A stretch of 22,446 nucleotides of DNA, taken from the NCBI GenBank assembly GCA_964247295.1, contig CAXTTV010000067.1, positions 1 to 22,446 on the forward strand. The letters are read 5' to 3'. The position numbers and the translations under genes were made by a program. Each line of letters opens with the position of its first letter. Position 1 is the stretch's first letter. Source of the DNA: CAXTTV01 sp964247295 (GTDB taxonomy: Bacteria; Chloroflexota; Ktedonobacteria; Ktedonobacterales; Ktedonobacteraceae). The notes beneath the pieces were generated by a model that had not been told where the DNA came from, ran no database searches, and saw only the letters and a program-made list of their open reading frames with translations. This document shows, piece by piece, positions 7,806-15,781 of the stretch.

Positions 7806-8720
7806 TTATTCTGGAAGCTCAAAGGTTCCAGACCCCATAAAATAGCTTTGTCCACCGACCAACACCCTGGTAATCTGGGTGTTCTGGTGCTCGATGGTAA
7901 TCTCAATAAAGCTGGGTCGGCCCATCTCCAGGCCCTGTTCGCTGATAATTTTGAGCGGCCCTGAGTCTTGTAGAACCCGATAGCGACAAAGGTATGCTCC
8001 CAATGGGCCGCTGGCCCCGCCGGTCGCGGGATCTTCGCCGATGCCCATATCGGGGGCAAACATACGGCTATGGACAGTCGAGGTAGGATGAACGGTCTCA
8101 TGGGTAAAGACGAAAATGCTGCGGGATGCAAAGTCATGTAGAGCCTGTTCCCAGACATCCTGTCGGAAGCGGATCTTCTGCGCCGCCTTCAGGCTTTTTA
8201 CAGGGACATAGAGAAAAGGCACGCCGCAAGAAACCACCTGAATCGGCAGTGAGAAATCCAGATCAGTACTCTCCAGGGAAAGCATTTGGGCGATGCTCTC
8301 GCGATCAGTGAATTCTGGGCCGAATTGAGGTAACGGCTGTTGCATCTGAATAGTCTTGATCTGGTCACCCTGAGAAAAGATAGTCACCGGGATCGGTCCC
8401 ACTTTTTCTTCCAGTGTTATGCTCGTGACATCGCCTTTCAGGGAAATCAGGTTCTGGTGAGCCAGGACAAAGGTTGTCCCAATCGTGGGATGACCAGCCA
8501 TTGGCAGCTCAGTTGTCTGTGTAAAGATCCTAACGGCATAGTCGTGGGTGGGATCGGCTGGTGGAAGTACAAACGTTGTTTCGGAGAGGTTGAGCTCCTT
8601 CGCGAGCGCCTGCATAATCTGGGTAGAGAGTCCGCGTCCATCTGGGAAAACCGCCAACTGGTTCCCACCGAAAGCGTGATCGGTAAACACATCTACAAGA
8701 AAATAGGAGAGACCGGTCAT
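7806..8720 (-). CDS. PhzF-family isomerase/epimerase
   Basis: The 304-aa product has the two-domain diaminopimelate-epimerase-like fold of PhzF proteins. It opens with YFLVDVFTDHAFGGNQLAVF. It carries the catalytic Glu47 in NLSETTFV, the segment GHPTIGT (76-82), and the second-domain signature GEDPATGGASGPLG (228-241). PhzF itself isomerises dihydro-hydroxyanthranilate in phenazine synthesis, but most family members have other, unknown substrates. No phenazine genes are nearby, so that role is not claimed. An in-frame ATG exists at 8765, but the ATG at 8720 has AGGAGG 9 bases before it and matches the family N-terminus, so it is chosen. It heads or nearly heads the operon with the FAD oxidoreductase and hydrolase. 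Confidence 0.9.
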   Translation of the reverse strand: MTGLSYFLVDVFTDHAFGGNQLAVFPDGRGLSTQIMQALAKELNLSETTFVLPPADPTHDYAVRIFTQTTELPMAGHPTIGTTFVLAHQNLISLKGDVTSITLEEKVGPIPVTIFSQGDQIKTIQMQQPLPQFGPEFTDRESIAQMLSLESTDLDFSLPIQVVSCGVPFLYVPVKSLKAAQKIRFRQDVWEQALHDFASRSIFVFTHETVHPTSTVHSRMFAPDMGIGEDPATGGASGPLGAYLCRYRVLQDSGPLKIISEQGLEMGRPSFIEITIEHQNTQITRVLVGGQSYFMGSGTFELPE

Positions 8721-8801
8721 CAAAGCAAGCCTCCTGAGTAGCCTGGGTATACATTCGACATCCATCAGAAGTGTAAACCGTAGACTACCAGAGCGTCAAG
8801 C

Positions 8802-8945
8802 TTAGCGATTCAAGCGCTGATCCTGTTTACGGGCCAGTTTATCCCAGATGATTGGAGCGACCACCGAGATTGTCGTAAAAGCTGCGACCGCACTATAAAC
8901 CCAAGTGATCGTCTTTGTAAAGGGTACTTGTTTGTTATTCCGCAT
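8802..8945 (-). CDS. 47-aa membrane peptide
   Basis: A short frame of 47 codons starts with ATG at 8943-8945 and ends with TAA at 8802-8804. GAGAGGA lies about 11 bases before the start. The peptide begins with a basic, polar stretch (MRNNKQVPFTK), has a hydrophobic segment of about 22 residues (TITWVYSAVAAFTTISVVAP), and ends with a charged tail (KLARKQDQRLNR). This is the pattern of a single-pass membrane peptide. It lies 81 bases upstream of the PhzF gene on the same strand and may be its operon leader gene. It has no recognised family. Confidence 0.55.
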   Translation of the reverse strand: MRNNKQVPFTKTITWVYSAVAAFTTISVVAPIIWDKLARKQDQRLNR

Positions 8946-9080
8946 TTCTAATAAAGTCCTCTCATCGAAAAATCACATCTTTTCCTTAATACGTATAATT
9001 GTTTGAAAAGGTTGGTAGTATGGAAAAAAGGCGCTTTGATTTTTTAGATGATCTTGTGAGCCACAAGTGGCCTCATTCTT

Positions 9081-10181
9081 TTACTTACTGAGGGGATGAG
9101 GCAGGAGCAGATCCAGCGTATTGCCATCCTTATAGATAATCGAGTTGCGCACATAAGGGTAATTTCTGGTTTCTAAAAACCAGGTATTGGAGATCTGATC
9201 CTCCTGAACCAGAGGGAGAACAGGCCGGTGTAACTGAGTTAATAGACTCTGAAGATCCTGACTATTTCCATTTAGATTACTCAGATCGGTGATCACCAGA
9301 TAAGTAATCTGAGACAGCGGCCTGATAATTTCCTCTAACTCTCGAACCGGGATATGGTCCAGATCCACGACTAGAGGTATAGAGTCACGCTGACGCAACG
9401 AATTTTTAAGTGCCATCAGCAAATCTTTGCGTCCGTCCTCAAAATAGCCAAGCACCAGAATCAGCTTTTTTGAGCGCACCGTCATATCTTCACGTAGATC
9501 AGGATTGAGCAGCCAGCTTGAGATAAACTGCGCCAGATGCAGATGATCCACCGTAATCGTTGGTCGTTGATCCAGAGTGATCGCCAGATCGAGTTGTGAA
9601 GTCGTCTTCAATGTAAGATGCCGGGTGATGATCCCACGAACGCAGGCCTCATTAAGATTTGTCCGATGGAGAAGCGTAGCGTGAAGATGAGCTTCTGATA
9701 AATTGGCTCCGACAAGATTAGCCTCAGACAGATCAGCCTCATCGAGGCGCGCATTAGCAAGATTAGCCCTTTTCAAAAAAGCCTTGCGGAGATTAGCCCG
9801 AGAAAGGTCAGCGGAAAAAAGCTCGGCCTGCGCCATATTCGCGTTCTCTAATTGAGCGGAAGTGAGAAGGGCATGATGAAGATTCGCGGAATGAAGCTGG
9901 CTTTGAGAAAGGTTAGCCCCGGAGAGATCGGCGTGATTAAGATCGACCTGAACAAGGTTCGCGTTCCGCAATTCCGCATAATTAAAGTTTGCCCTGGAGA
10001 GATCGGAGTAACTGAGGTCGGCCTCTATAAGGTTAGCGCGACTGAGATCGGCCCCTGAAAGATCGGTATACGTAAGTTCGGCACTACTGAGATCGGGTAC
10101 AATTGTGGGATTGCTCTGCCTCCAGCTATTCCATGGTGCGCTACCGCGCCTGAGAAGCCGAACCTGGGAGATATCAGCCAT
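9081..10181 (-). CDS. Pentapeptide-repeat protein with C-terminal TIR-like domain
   Basis: The ATG at 10179-10181 has GAGGAG 4-5 bases before it; earlier in-frame starts lack one. The product is 366 aa. Residues 31-180 are about 30 pentapeptide repeats of the A(D/N)Lxx type, which fold as a right-handed square beta-helix. A linker (TITVDHLHLAQFISSWLLNP, 208-227) leads to a domain at about 236-330. It has a first strand KKLILVLGYFEDG, a helix with RKDLLMALKNSLRQ, a strand IPLVVDLD, and YLVITDLSNLNG near 294-305. This linker plus domain is a recurrent tail of pentapeptide proteins in cyanobacteria and Chloroflexota, and is TIR-like in predicted topology. No signal peptide is present. The role is unknown; a sensing or effector function is an inference. 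The gene stands alone, divergent from the small ORF at 10362. Confidence 0.85.
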   Translation of the reverse strand: MADISQVRLLRRGSAPWNSWRQSNPTIVPDLSSAELTYTDLSGADLSRANLIEADLSYSDLSRANFNYAELRNANLVQVDLNHADLSGANLSQSQLHSANLHHALLTSAQLENANMAQAELFSADLSRANLRKAFLKRANLANARLDEADLSEANLVGANLSEAHLHATLLHRTNLNEACVRGIITRHLTLKTTSQLDLAITLDQRPTITVDHLHLAQFISSWLLNPDLREDMTVRSKKLILVLGYFEDGRKDLLMALKNSLRQRDSIPLVVDLDHIPVRELEEIIRPLSQITYLVITDLSNLNGNSQDLQSLLTQLHRPVLPLVQEDQISNTWFLETRNYPYVRNSIIYKDGNTLDLLLPHPLSK

Positions 10182-10219
10182 AACACTCCTCTCCATACCG
10201 TATACACAACTTTCTATTA

Positions 10220-10248
10220 AATATATGTCTGAGATGGTGCTTGCACAA
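10220..10248 (-). promoter_or_regulatory. Possible promoter of the pentapeptide gene
   Basis: On the minus strand, TTGTGC (complement of 10243-10248) and TATATT (complement of 10220-10225) are 17 bases apart. The -10 box lies about 40 bases before the start codon. The -35 box matches consensus at three of six positions only. Confidence 0.35.
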
Positions 10249-10361
10249 GAAAAATAAAAAACACACCCTAAAGTACTGGATTCATGAAGGTCGAATAAAA
10301 ATCTTCTAGAGTGGTGCAGTAAGAAGTCGGAAAAATAGAGTATGGAGGACATAAGTTAGAG

Positions 10362-10487
10362 ATGCACCATGAAGTTTCGCATTCCGAAAACAAAGCGCGA
10401 GAGCAGAGAGTAAATTTGCCGGTCTGGCTTTTGGTCATGCTCTCAATTGTATTGTTGTTGCTTGTCGTGGGTATAGCGCACATATAA
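10362..10487 (+). CDS. 41-aa membrane peptide
   Basis: A 41-codon frame runs from ATG 10362 to TAA 10485-10487. GGAGG lies about 13 bases before the ATG, a long spacing. The first 18 residues are polar and charged (MHHEVSHSENKAREQRVN), followed by a strongly hydrophobic segment of about 21 residues (LPVWLLVMLSIVLLLLVVGIA) and a three-residue end. This is a tail-anchored membrane peptide layout. A clear terminator begins 13 bases after the stop, which supports a real, independently transcribed gene. No known family. It is divergent from the pentapeptide/TIR-like gene. Confidence 0.6.
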   Translation: MHHEVSHSENKAREQRVNLPVWLLVMLSIVLLLLVVGIAHI

Positions 10488-10500
10488 AGATTGGTTCCAG

Positions 10501-10531
10501 AGGAGTATCCAGTAGAGGATGCTCCTTTTTT
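10501..10531 (+). terminator. Intrinsic terminator of the 41-aa gene
   Basis: AGGAGTATCC (10501-10510) pairs with GGATGCTCCT (10517-10526), one G-U pair, over a 6-base loop. A run of T follows through 10531. This is a textbook intrinsic terminator on the plus strand. Confidence 0.85.
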
Positions 10532-10679
10532 ATACCATTTTTGTTTGTGTAGCCTTGATGGTAGAGCTGATCTAACAAGGCCCACCACGACTTGAAAATG
10601 CATAAATATAGAAAAGTCACAATTATTTAAAGTTTGCCATCATTATTTAGTAAAAAGTCCTTAAAAACGGCAGGGATTA

Positions 10680-10708
10680 TTGACACACAGAAGCATATTC
10701 AATATGTT
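10680..10708 (+). promoter_or_regulatory. Sigma-70-like promoter of the large secreted protein
   Basis: TTGACA (10680-10685) and TATGTT (10703-10708) are separated by exactly 17 bases. The -35 box is perfect and the -10 box matches four of six. The start codon of the next gene is at 10961, so the leader would be about 245 bases and would contain the dyad at 10715-10786. The rest of the 10532-10960 spacer shows no further gene. Confidence 0.6.
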
Positions 10709-10714
10709 TGATTT

Positions 10715-10786
10715 ATGATGATCATTTATTTGTAGGGTAATTGTGATGAACGTCATCAGTGTGACAACTTCCAAAAAGATCATCAT
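10715..10786. promoter_or_regulatory. Concentric dyad, possible operator or leader structure
   Basis: ATGATGATC (10715-10723) and GATCATCAT (10778-10786) form the outer arms. TGATGA (10744-10749) and TCATCA (10753-10758) form the inner arms. Both pairs centre on about 10751, so they are nested on the same axis. The outer arm begins 7 bases after the -10 box, that is at the expected transcription start. Confidence 0.45.
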
Positions 10787-10960
10787 TTAGTTAAAGAAGG
10801 TGTGTTTCTAAGTATTTGAGAAGAAGCATATCACAAACGCTTGTCCTGACGAGAGGAATATAGAGTAGAAGAACATATTTTTTACTTTCATTATGGATAA
10901 GCGATAAAAATTTTTTGTGATATGGTCCTCAAAAGATCGCATTTTTAAGGAGAGCCATTC

Positions 10961-12836
10961 ATGGCGTTTTTATATAGATACAAGGTGCGTATTGTTGGTT
11001 TTATAGTGATTGTCTGTGTGCTTCTGGGTACAGTGACAGTTATTGCTCAACAACGTACGCCTGCAAAGGCAGCTTCCGATTATAATGTATCGTGGGGAGG
11101 AACATCCTCCAGTATGTCTGGTGCCAATCATCAGTGGGTTCAAGATTTTATTAATGGCTGTGTTATTGAGCTAGACGGTACAATCAAAACCTCTAGTGGT
11201 TGGGACGAGGCTCATGCTGAACGTCAAAACTACAAAGACGGTCAAGCTCTCCTTGAGCATCCCTGGGATCAAAATGGAGTCAATTCTAGTTCGAGCCGTT
11301 CAATCAAAGACAAGCAAGGACGCACCTGGAGCATTCCAAATCCAACCTTCACAGGAGGGAAAGAGGTAAGGCTTGAGGGTAGTAACGTGAGTATTAGTGG
11401 AGATAATGGCTTTAGCCCTAATGCTTTAGGTATTACCAATGATGGCAATCTTATGGTTGGAGATAATGGTCCGGACCAGCAGATCAAGATCTATAAAATT
11501 AGTGGTAATGCACCTGAGTTAATTCAATCTTTTGGTGAAAAGGGTGGTGTTTGGGCTGGTCCTGAGGTAGGTNNNNNNNNNNCGCACCGGTCCTCTGAGA
11601 TTCAGCGGCATCTGGTGTACCGGTATGGATAGTAAGGGTAATATTTACGTAGTAGGTAACATTCCTGGTGGTGGTACCTGGATGCGTTCCCTCAAAGAAG
11701 ACGGGACCATGAACTGGCAACTTTATGGTAAGATATGGGTCTCCAACGCAGCCCCTGACCTGAAGACTGACGGTAGTGATGTCTATGATCACAACGCACT
11801 CTACAAAATGGATTATAATCAGCATGGACCAGGTAAAGAAGTTCAGAACGACTTTCCTTATGCTGTAACTGTGAACCCCTGGACTCGTTCTGATGATCCG
11901 CGTATCCAAACATCAGGAAAAATTGACGATCATTACAAGTTTACCTTTTTTGTACCGAGAGAGATCCGCACCTGTCAGAGTAAAAAGGTACTGGTCACCT
12001 CTGGCATGTTTGGTGGACAATTAGGCGTTTATACACAAAATGGTTTGATCTGGGAGGCAAAAACCTTCGCGAATATCACCAATAACGATTGGCCCTGGGC
12101 TGAAACGGTAGATGCCAATTGTAACCTCTGGTTGGTTTATTATGATGGTCGCGTGCGGCAGTATCCATTCACAGGTTTTGATGCCGCAGGAAATCCTGCT
12201 TATAGTAACGCGGTTGTCTATCCGAAGATTAACGACTTTAATGAAATCATGCGTGTTTCTTACGACACTGAAAGTGACACTTTATACCTGTCCGGTTTCA
12301 CCTCTGATCATTCACGTGTAGGTGGCTGGGGTGATGCAGGGCCCGTATTCAAACGGTATCCTCACTTGAAACAATCGCAGACAGCGGATCTGACGATTAA
12401 CTTGCCTTACAAGTATGTAAAGAACGCGGATGGTAGTGATAACAATCAGGATAGTCGTTACATCAAAGATTGGTCAGTAGCTGGCGATTATCTTTTCGCG
12501 ACCTTTGTTAGTAAGAACGATCAAACCAATTTACAGGGTAGTCCGGTAGTATTCTCGTTAAAGAATGGTAGCCGTGTTATGAACTTCCAGACGAAAGCGC
12601 CAATTGTGGATAATGATGCTGGCTGGGTGGATGTGCAGGGGGGGATACATGCAATGCGTAGTTCTAATGGAGAATACCGTGTTTTCCTCGAAGACGATTG
12701 GAAAAACAAATTTCTGTTATTCCGTTGGTGTTCTACAGGAAGTTGCAGCAATCCATCATCGTTAACATCTTCTGCAACTGTTCGGCCTGTACCAGATCCG
12801 AGCGCAACCTCCACCACGAACGCGACTCACCCGTAA
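10961..12836 (+). CDS. Large secreted beta-propeller-like protein, split by an assembly gap
   Basis: AAGGAG lies 7 bases before ATG 10961. The N-terminus is a signal peptide (YRYKVR, then IVGFIVIVCVLLGTVTVIA, cleavage near residues 29-37). Ten Ns at 11573-11582 interrupt the gene. The frame is open to 11572 (204 codons) and resumes at 11583 with TGPLRFSGIWCTGMDSKGN, so one gene is meant and the gap length is unknown. Segments such as NALGITNDGNLMVGDNG and MDSKGNIYVVGN resemble NHL or similar propeller blades. Further blade-like stretches run to about 12740. The C-terminus is a Ser/Thr/Pro-rich tail, possibly a linker that has lost its domain. It is probably an extracellular or wall-associated protein; the ligand is unknown. 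Base composition is more AT-rich than in the genes after 13142. Confidence 0.7.
11573..11582. other. Assembly gap (10 Ns)
   Basis: Ten consecutive Ns inside the secreted propeller-like gene. Ten is not a multiple of three although the frame is open on both sides, so the run is likely a placeholder rather than a measured length. Confidence 0.95.
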
Positions 12837-12846
12837 CCATAGGTGG

Positions 12847-13092
12847 TTGCCAAACTTCCTGGTGACACAGATTTCGATAACCAGTGTAGACAAACGAACG
12901 GGTCATTCAAAAGGCACAGTCCTGCTGAATGACCCGTTCGTGAACACCTGGAAACGCGTGAACAGTGATAGAGCTTCTACGAGTGTAGAAGCAAACGCAG
13001 GGTGTAAAGCAATGTACTCTGATGCTTCTCATGCGTATCCTGTATATACTTATTTTAATGATGCCGCCACCTGGAACTGTCAGGTGCAATAG
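12847..13092 (+). CDS. Small hypothetical ORF, perhaps a detached C-terminal domain
   Basis: An 81-codon frame opens with TTG at 12847 (a GTG at 12862 is an alternative) and ends at 13092. Neither start has a good ribosome site. The sequence (ITSVDKRTGHSKGTV, then VEANAGCKAMYSDASHAYPVYTYF and ATWNCQVQ) looks like a small extracellular beta-domain with two cysteines. It has no signal peptide of its own. The frame stays open back through the tail of the preceding secreted protein, so a single indel near 12830 would join them. Two readings are possible: a domain cut off from the propeller-like protein, or a chance frame. Confidence 0.4.
   Translation: MPNFLVTQISITSVDKRTGHSKGTVLLNDPFVNTWKRVNSDRASTSVEANAGCKAMYSDASHAYPVYTYFNDAATWNCQVQ
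12894..12941. repeat. Perfect 16-bp inverted repeat
   Basis: ACGAACGGGTCATTCA (12894-12909) and its exact reverse complement (12926-12941) flank a 16-base spacer. It lies 58 bases after the stop of the secreted protein and within the small ORF. No T-run follows, so it is not a standard terminator. Confidence 0.75.
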
Positions 13093-13141
13093 TGAACTGG
13101 ATCATAAAAAATTTCCATTTTGGGGTGGGAGAAAATAGTTC

Positions 13142-15082
13142 ATGGAAGATCAGGCGATAGGCAGGCAGACGATGATCAGGCGGTGGCAGGAGAGCGGAAA
13201 AACGCTTTATGAGAGCTCTGCCTACCCAGGTGTGGCAGTGGAGATCGAAGCGCGCTACTCACATGCGACGCCGGAGTGGTTCGCGCAACGCCGGATCATT
13301 TTTGAGATCGAGCGGGCCGTCGTGGTAATCGAAGATCTAACGACCGCCCCAACATTTGAGGTGTGGCAGACTGAAACAGCGGAGCTTTCCCAGCCGGGTG
13401 CGTCTTTGATTGAACCAATCATAGGCCCATCCGAACCATCTGAGCCTCTGCCTGATTATTTGGAAGAGTTGCCTCAGAAGAAGTGGCCGGGCGAGGGCTT
13501 CAAGCGGCGTTACCGCGACATTCCCACAGCCTATCTGCATACAGTCACAGGAGAAGGCGTTTTTCTGGATACTAGGATCAGTGCCGGTCCTCGTCCGGCT
13601 TTAGCCGAGGTGCTTAAAGCCCTGCCATCGGTTGTTGAGCGGGTCTATCTGGTTGGTCCCCGCCCTGGTCGGGAAGAGACGGCGGAAAGTTTATATCTCT
13701 GGCTGCGTCAGCCGGAGGTCTCCACTGATTGGCTTATCACCCGATTTTTGCCCGATGATGATGTCCCAAACCTCCATCTGCGCCATCGACAACAGCCGGA
13801 GCGCGTGGTGCAGATCGTGCGGGCCGCTCAATGGTTTGGCGCGGGAAGGTACTCGCCGGAGCAGGCCCAGGGGGCGATGCAAGCGCTGGAGCGGATTTTA
13901 CAAGCCACTTTTGATTGGAAGGTAAAATGTTTAAGTACGCCGGGCCTCACCGGGATCGCGCTCTGGGATCGCAGCCGAAAAGCGATTTATCCAGTAGTAG
14001 ATGAAGAGATGCAAGTATTGATCCGCAGTACCACAACCCAGGGGCGCTCAGAGATCACTCCACTGCCTGATCGTGATCCTTTGCCCGCTTTTGTATATCT
14101 TGACGGTCGCTTTATGTATGCCGCTCTTACCAAAGGAATTGGTCTTGGGCCGGTCGAGCATGATGAAATTCCCGAGTTTGATCCCCACCGACGGGGACGG
14201 TACCGCGTCACCTATCGAGTACCAGAGGACTGGAAGCATATCGGCCTGCTCCCCGAGAAATCTGGGCATTCTCGCGAGCCCTGGAGTTATCGCTGTGAGC
14301 CGGGCTACGAGGGCGAAACCTGGGTAGGATCGCCCGAGCTTAACCTGGCCTTGCATCCACCCCGAGGGCTTTCGCCCTGGCCAATTGAGATCAAAGAGCG
14401 CCTGTTATTTCAGAATGCAGTGAAAGGCACGCCCTGGCCGTTGGATCTGTGGGGGGAGCGTTTAATCGAAGCTCGCCAATCGGTTGGACGGAGGATTAAC
14501 GAAGGTGAGTTCAATCAGAGCATTGGTGAGCTGATTGAGAGCGCTTTGCGCAATATTCTATTGCACGGGATTGGAGGCTTCCATCGACGAAGCCGAGCGG
14601 ATACCGTTGTCGTGTATCCAGATGAAGGGTATGAGAACATTCCCGCCAATGCTGATCCCACGTTCCATCCCGACGGGACCGCGACCTATAAAGTCTACAG
14701 ACCCTTAAGTGAGTGGTCTGCCCGACTGATGCATCCTGAATTTAGCGCCCAGGTCTGGGATCGCTGTCGGACCCACCTGTTGTACAGTGCTCGCAAAAGC
14801 AAAGGGAAGATTATCCCTGGAAGCGAGACTGGTGCGCTGCTGCTCAACCGTTCTGAGATCGTTGGGATGCGCACCGACGCGCTTTATCTCACGCGCAATC
14901 CAGAGTGGCCGGACGACGGTCAGACGCCGGGTCAGTTTCGGGTCAAAGGCCAGATTAACGAGCCCTGCCCACAACCTGTGCAAGGTGGCAGAGGGCACAA
15001 ATTGTTGAACCAACTGCGGGAACGCAGTCGCCAGAACTGGCTGAAATCCTCCTCGCTGTTGCTGGAGGACGATAGCCATTAA
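13142..15082 (+). CDS. Putative divergent family-B DNA polymerase-like protein
   Basis: The 646-aa protein is not a standard annotated family, but its C-terminal 330 residues follow the motif order of B-family polymerases. A motif-A-like segment is YLDGRFMYAAL (319-329, Asp321). A motif-B-like helix is ALRNILLHGIGGFHRR (468-483), with Arg470 where Lys is usual. A helix HPEFSAQVWDRCRTHLL (531-547) precedes a motif-C-like segment, GMRTDALYLT (575-584, Asp579). Then comes PGQFRVKG (596-603), like the LGxFKxE element that follows motif C. Asp321 and Asp579 would be the two metal ligands; the first Asp of the usual DTD is Arg. The N-terminal 300 residues contain no clear exonuclease motifs. GGGAG lies about 10 bases before the ATG. 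The HTH gene follows by 21 bases. Assignment rests on motif reading by eye. Confidence 0.5.
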   Translation: MEDQAIGRQTMIRRWQESGKTLYESSAYPGVAVEIEARYSHATPEWFAQRRIIFEIERAVVVIEDLTTAPTFEVWQTETAELSQPGASLIEPIIGPSEPSEPLPDYLEELPQKKWPGEGFKRRYRDIPTAYLHTVTGEGVFLDTRISAGPRPALAEVLKALPSVVERVYLVGPRPGREETAESLYLWLRQPEVSTDWLITRFLPDDDVPNLHLRHRQQPERVVQIVRAAQWFGAGRYSPEQAQGAMQALERILQATFDWKVKCLSTPGLTGIALWDRSRKAIYPVVDEEMQVLIRSTTTQGRSEITPLPDRDPLPAFVYLDGRFMYAALTKGIGLGPVEHDEIPEFDPHRRGRYRVTYRVPEDWKHIGLLPEKSGHSREPWSYRCEPGYEGETWVGSPELNLALHPPRGLSPWPIEIKERLLFQNAVKGTPWPLDLWGERLIEARQSVGRRINEGEFNQSIGELIESALRNILLHGIGGFHRRSRADTVVVYPDEGYENIPANADPTFHPDGTATYKVYRPLSEWSARLMHPEFSAQVWDRCRTHLLYSARKSKGKIIPGSETGALLLNRSEIVGMRTDALYLTRNPEWPDDGQTPGQFRVKGQINEPCPQPVQGGRGHKLLNQLRERSRQNWLKSSSLLLEDDSH

Positions 15083-15103
15083 AAAAATTGTAGGAGAGAA
15101 CTG

Positions 15104-15748
15104 ATGGCCTACGACGGGATATTTAAGACCGAGGCCCAGGCACTGATTGCCCAATTGTTTGAGAAGGGCTGGACCAGAATTCAGCTCGCGCGGGCGTTGG
15201 GAAGAGACCCTAAAATGATCTCCTATGCCGCGCGAGGAGAGAAGCCATTTCGCAATGGAGTCGAGGCGCTGCGCCGTCTGCTTCTTATGGATAAAAAGGA
15301 CGTAAAGGTACCGGTAGCACGCCGAACCTCCAAAGCTGGTGGACTGGCAAATGTCCGGGGCGGGCTGATCCAGGAACTTAAAGGAGGCAGACTGGCCCAG
15401 ACAAAGCAGGACATGGATTTTTTACTAGAGACCCTGGCGCAAGCCGCAAGCGAGGGACGAAAGGTCAATCTTAACGTGCGATTTGATCACCTGACAAAAA
15501 AAGAAGGAGATCAGGTGAGGCATCGGGTTACCACAAGCGTGTATGGAAGGGGGATAGGAGACAAACGTGGTTATTATGCCAGCTCACTGCTAAAGCGTGT
15601 TCGGAGCTATGCTGGCACCAGGGGATTAACTGAGGCCGACGCCCTGAACCAACTTCTCGTCGCCGATGCCACCTATGCCGCCGAAGAGAACTATGATGAG
15701 CAAGCTGGCGAGATAGAGCAATTCTCCATGACCTTTTACGACGCCTGA
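15104..15748 (+). CDS. Helix-turn-helix protein partnered with the polymerase-like gene
   Basis: The 214-aa product starts 21 bases after the upstream stop, with AGGAGAG 5 bases before the ATG, so the two genes are translated from one transcript. Residues 18-50 form a helix-turn-helix of the XRE/lambda-repressor kind (GWTRIQLARALGRDPKMISY). A basic linker (64-100) follows. The C-terminal domain (about 100-214) has helix MDFLLETLAQAASEG, strand KVNLNVRFDHL, strand RHRVTTSVYG, a helical part rich in Arg and Ala, and an acidic tail ending FSMTFYDA. An N-terminal HTH plus small C-terminal domain next to a polymerase-like gene recalls terminal proteins (Tpg of Streptomyces replicons) or replication initiators, but no sequence match is claimed. 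A terminator follows. Confidence 0.7.
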   Translation: MAYDGIFKTEAQALIAQLFEKGWTRIQLARALGRDPKMISYAARGEKPFRNGVEALRRLLLMDKKDVKVPVARRTSKAGGLANVRGGLIQELKGGRLAQTKQDMDFLLETLAQAASEGRKVNLNVRFDHLTKKEGDQVRHRVTTSVYGRGIGDKRGYYASSLLKRVRSYAGTRGLTEADALNQLLVADATYAAEENYDEQAGEIEQFSMTFYDA

Positions 15749-15781
15749 TGTTCCGCACACCTGAACCTTTTTCTGACCAGT

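Noticed and set aside
9058..9074. Hairpin GAGCCAC/GTGGCCTC after the pentapeptide gene
   Set aside because: Bulged stem, and the minus strand beyond it is A-rich rather than T-rich, so not a convincing terminator.
9020..9091. 23-codon plus-strand frame starting ATGGAAAAAAGG
   Set aside because: Too short, overlaps the end of the pentapeptide gene, and only a weak upstream box is present.
9852..10058. Repetitive plus-strand ORF
   Set aside because: Its repeats are the mirror of the pentapeptide codons on the other strand.
10025..10620. Several 60-110-aa minus-strand ORFs upstream of the pentapeptide gene
   Set aside because: They cross the promoter region and the strong plus-strand terminator and have no protein-like features.
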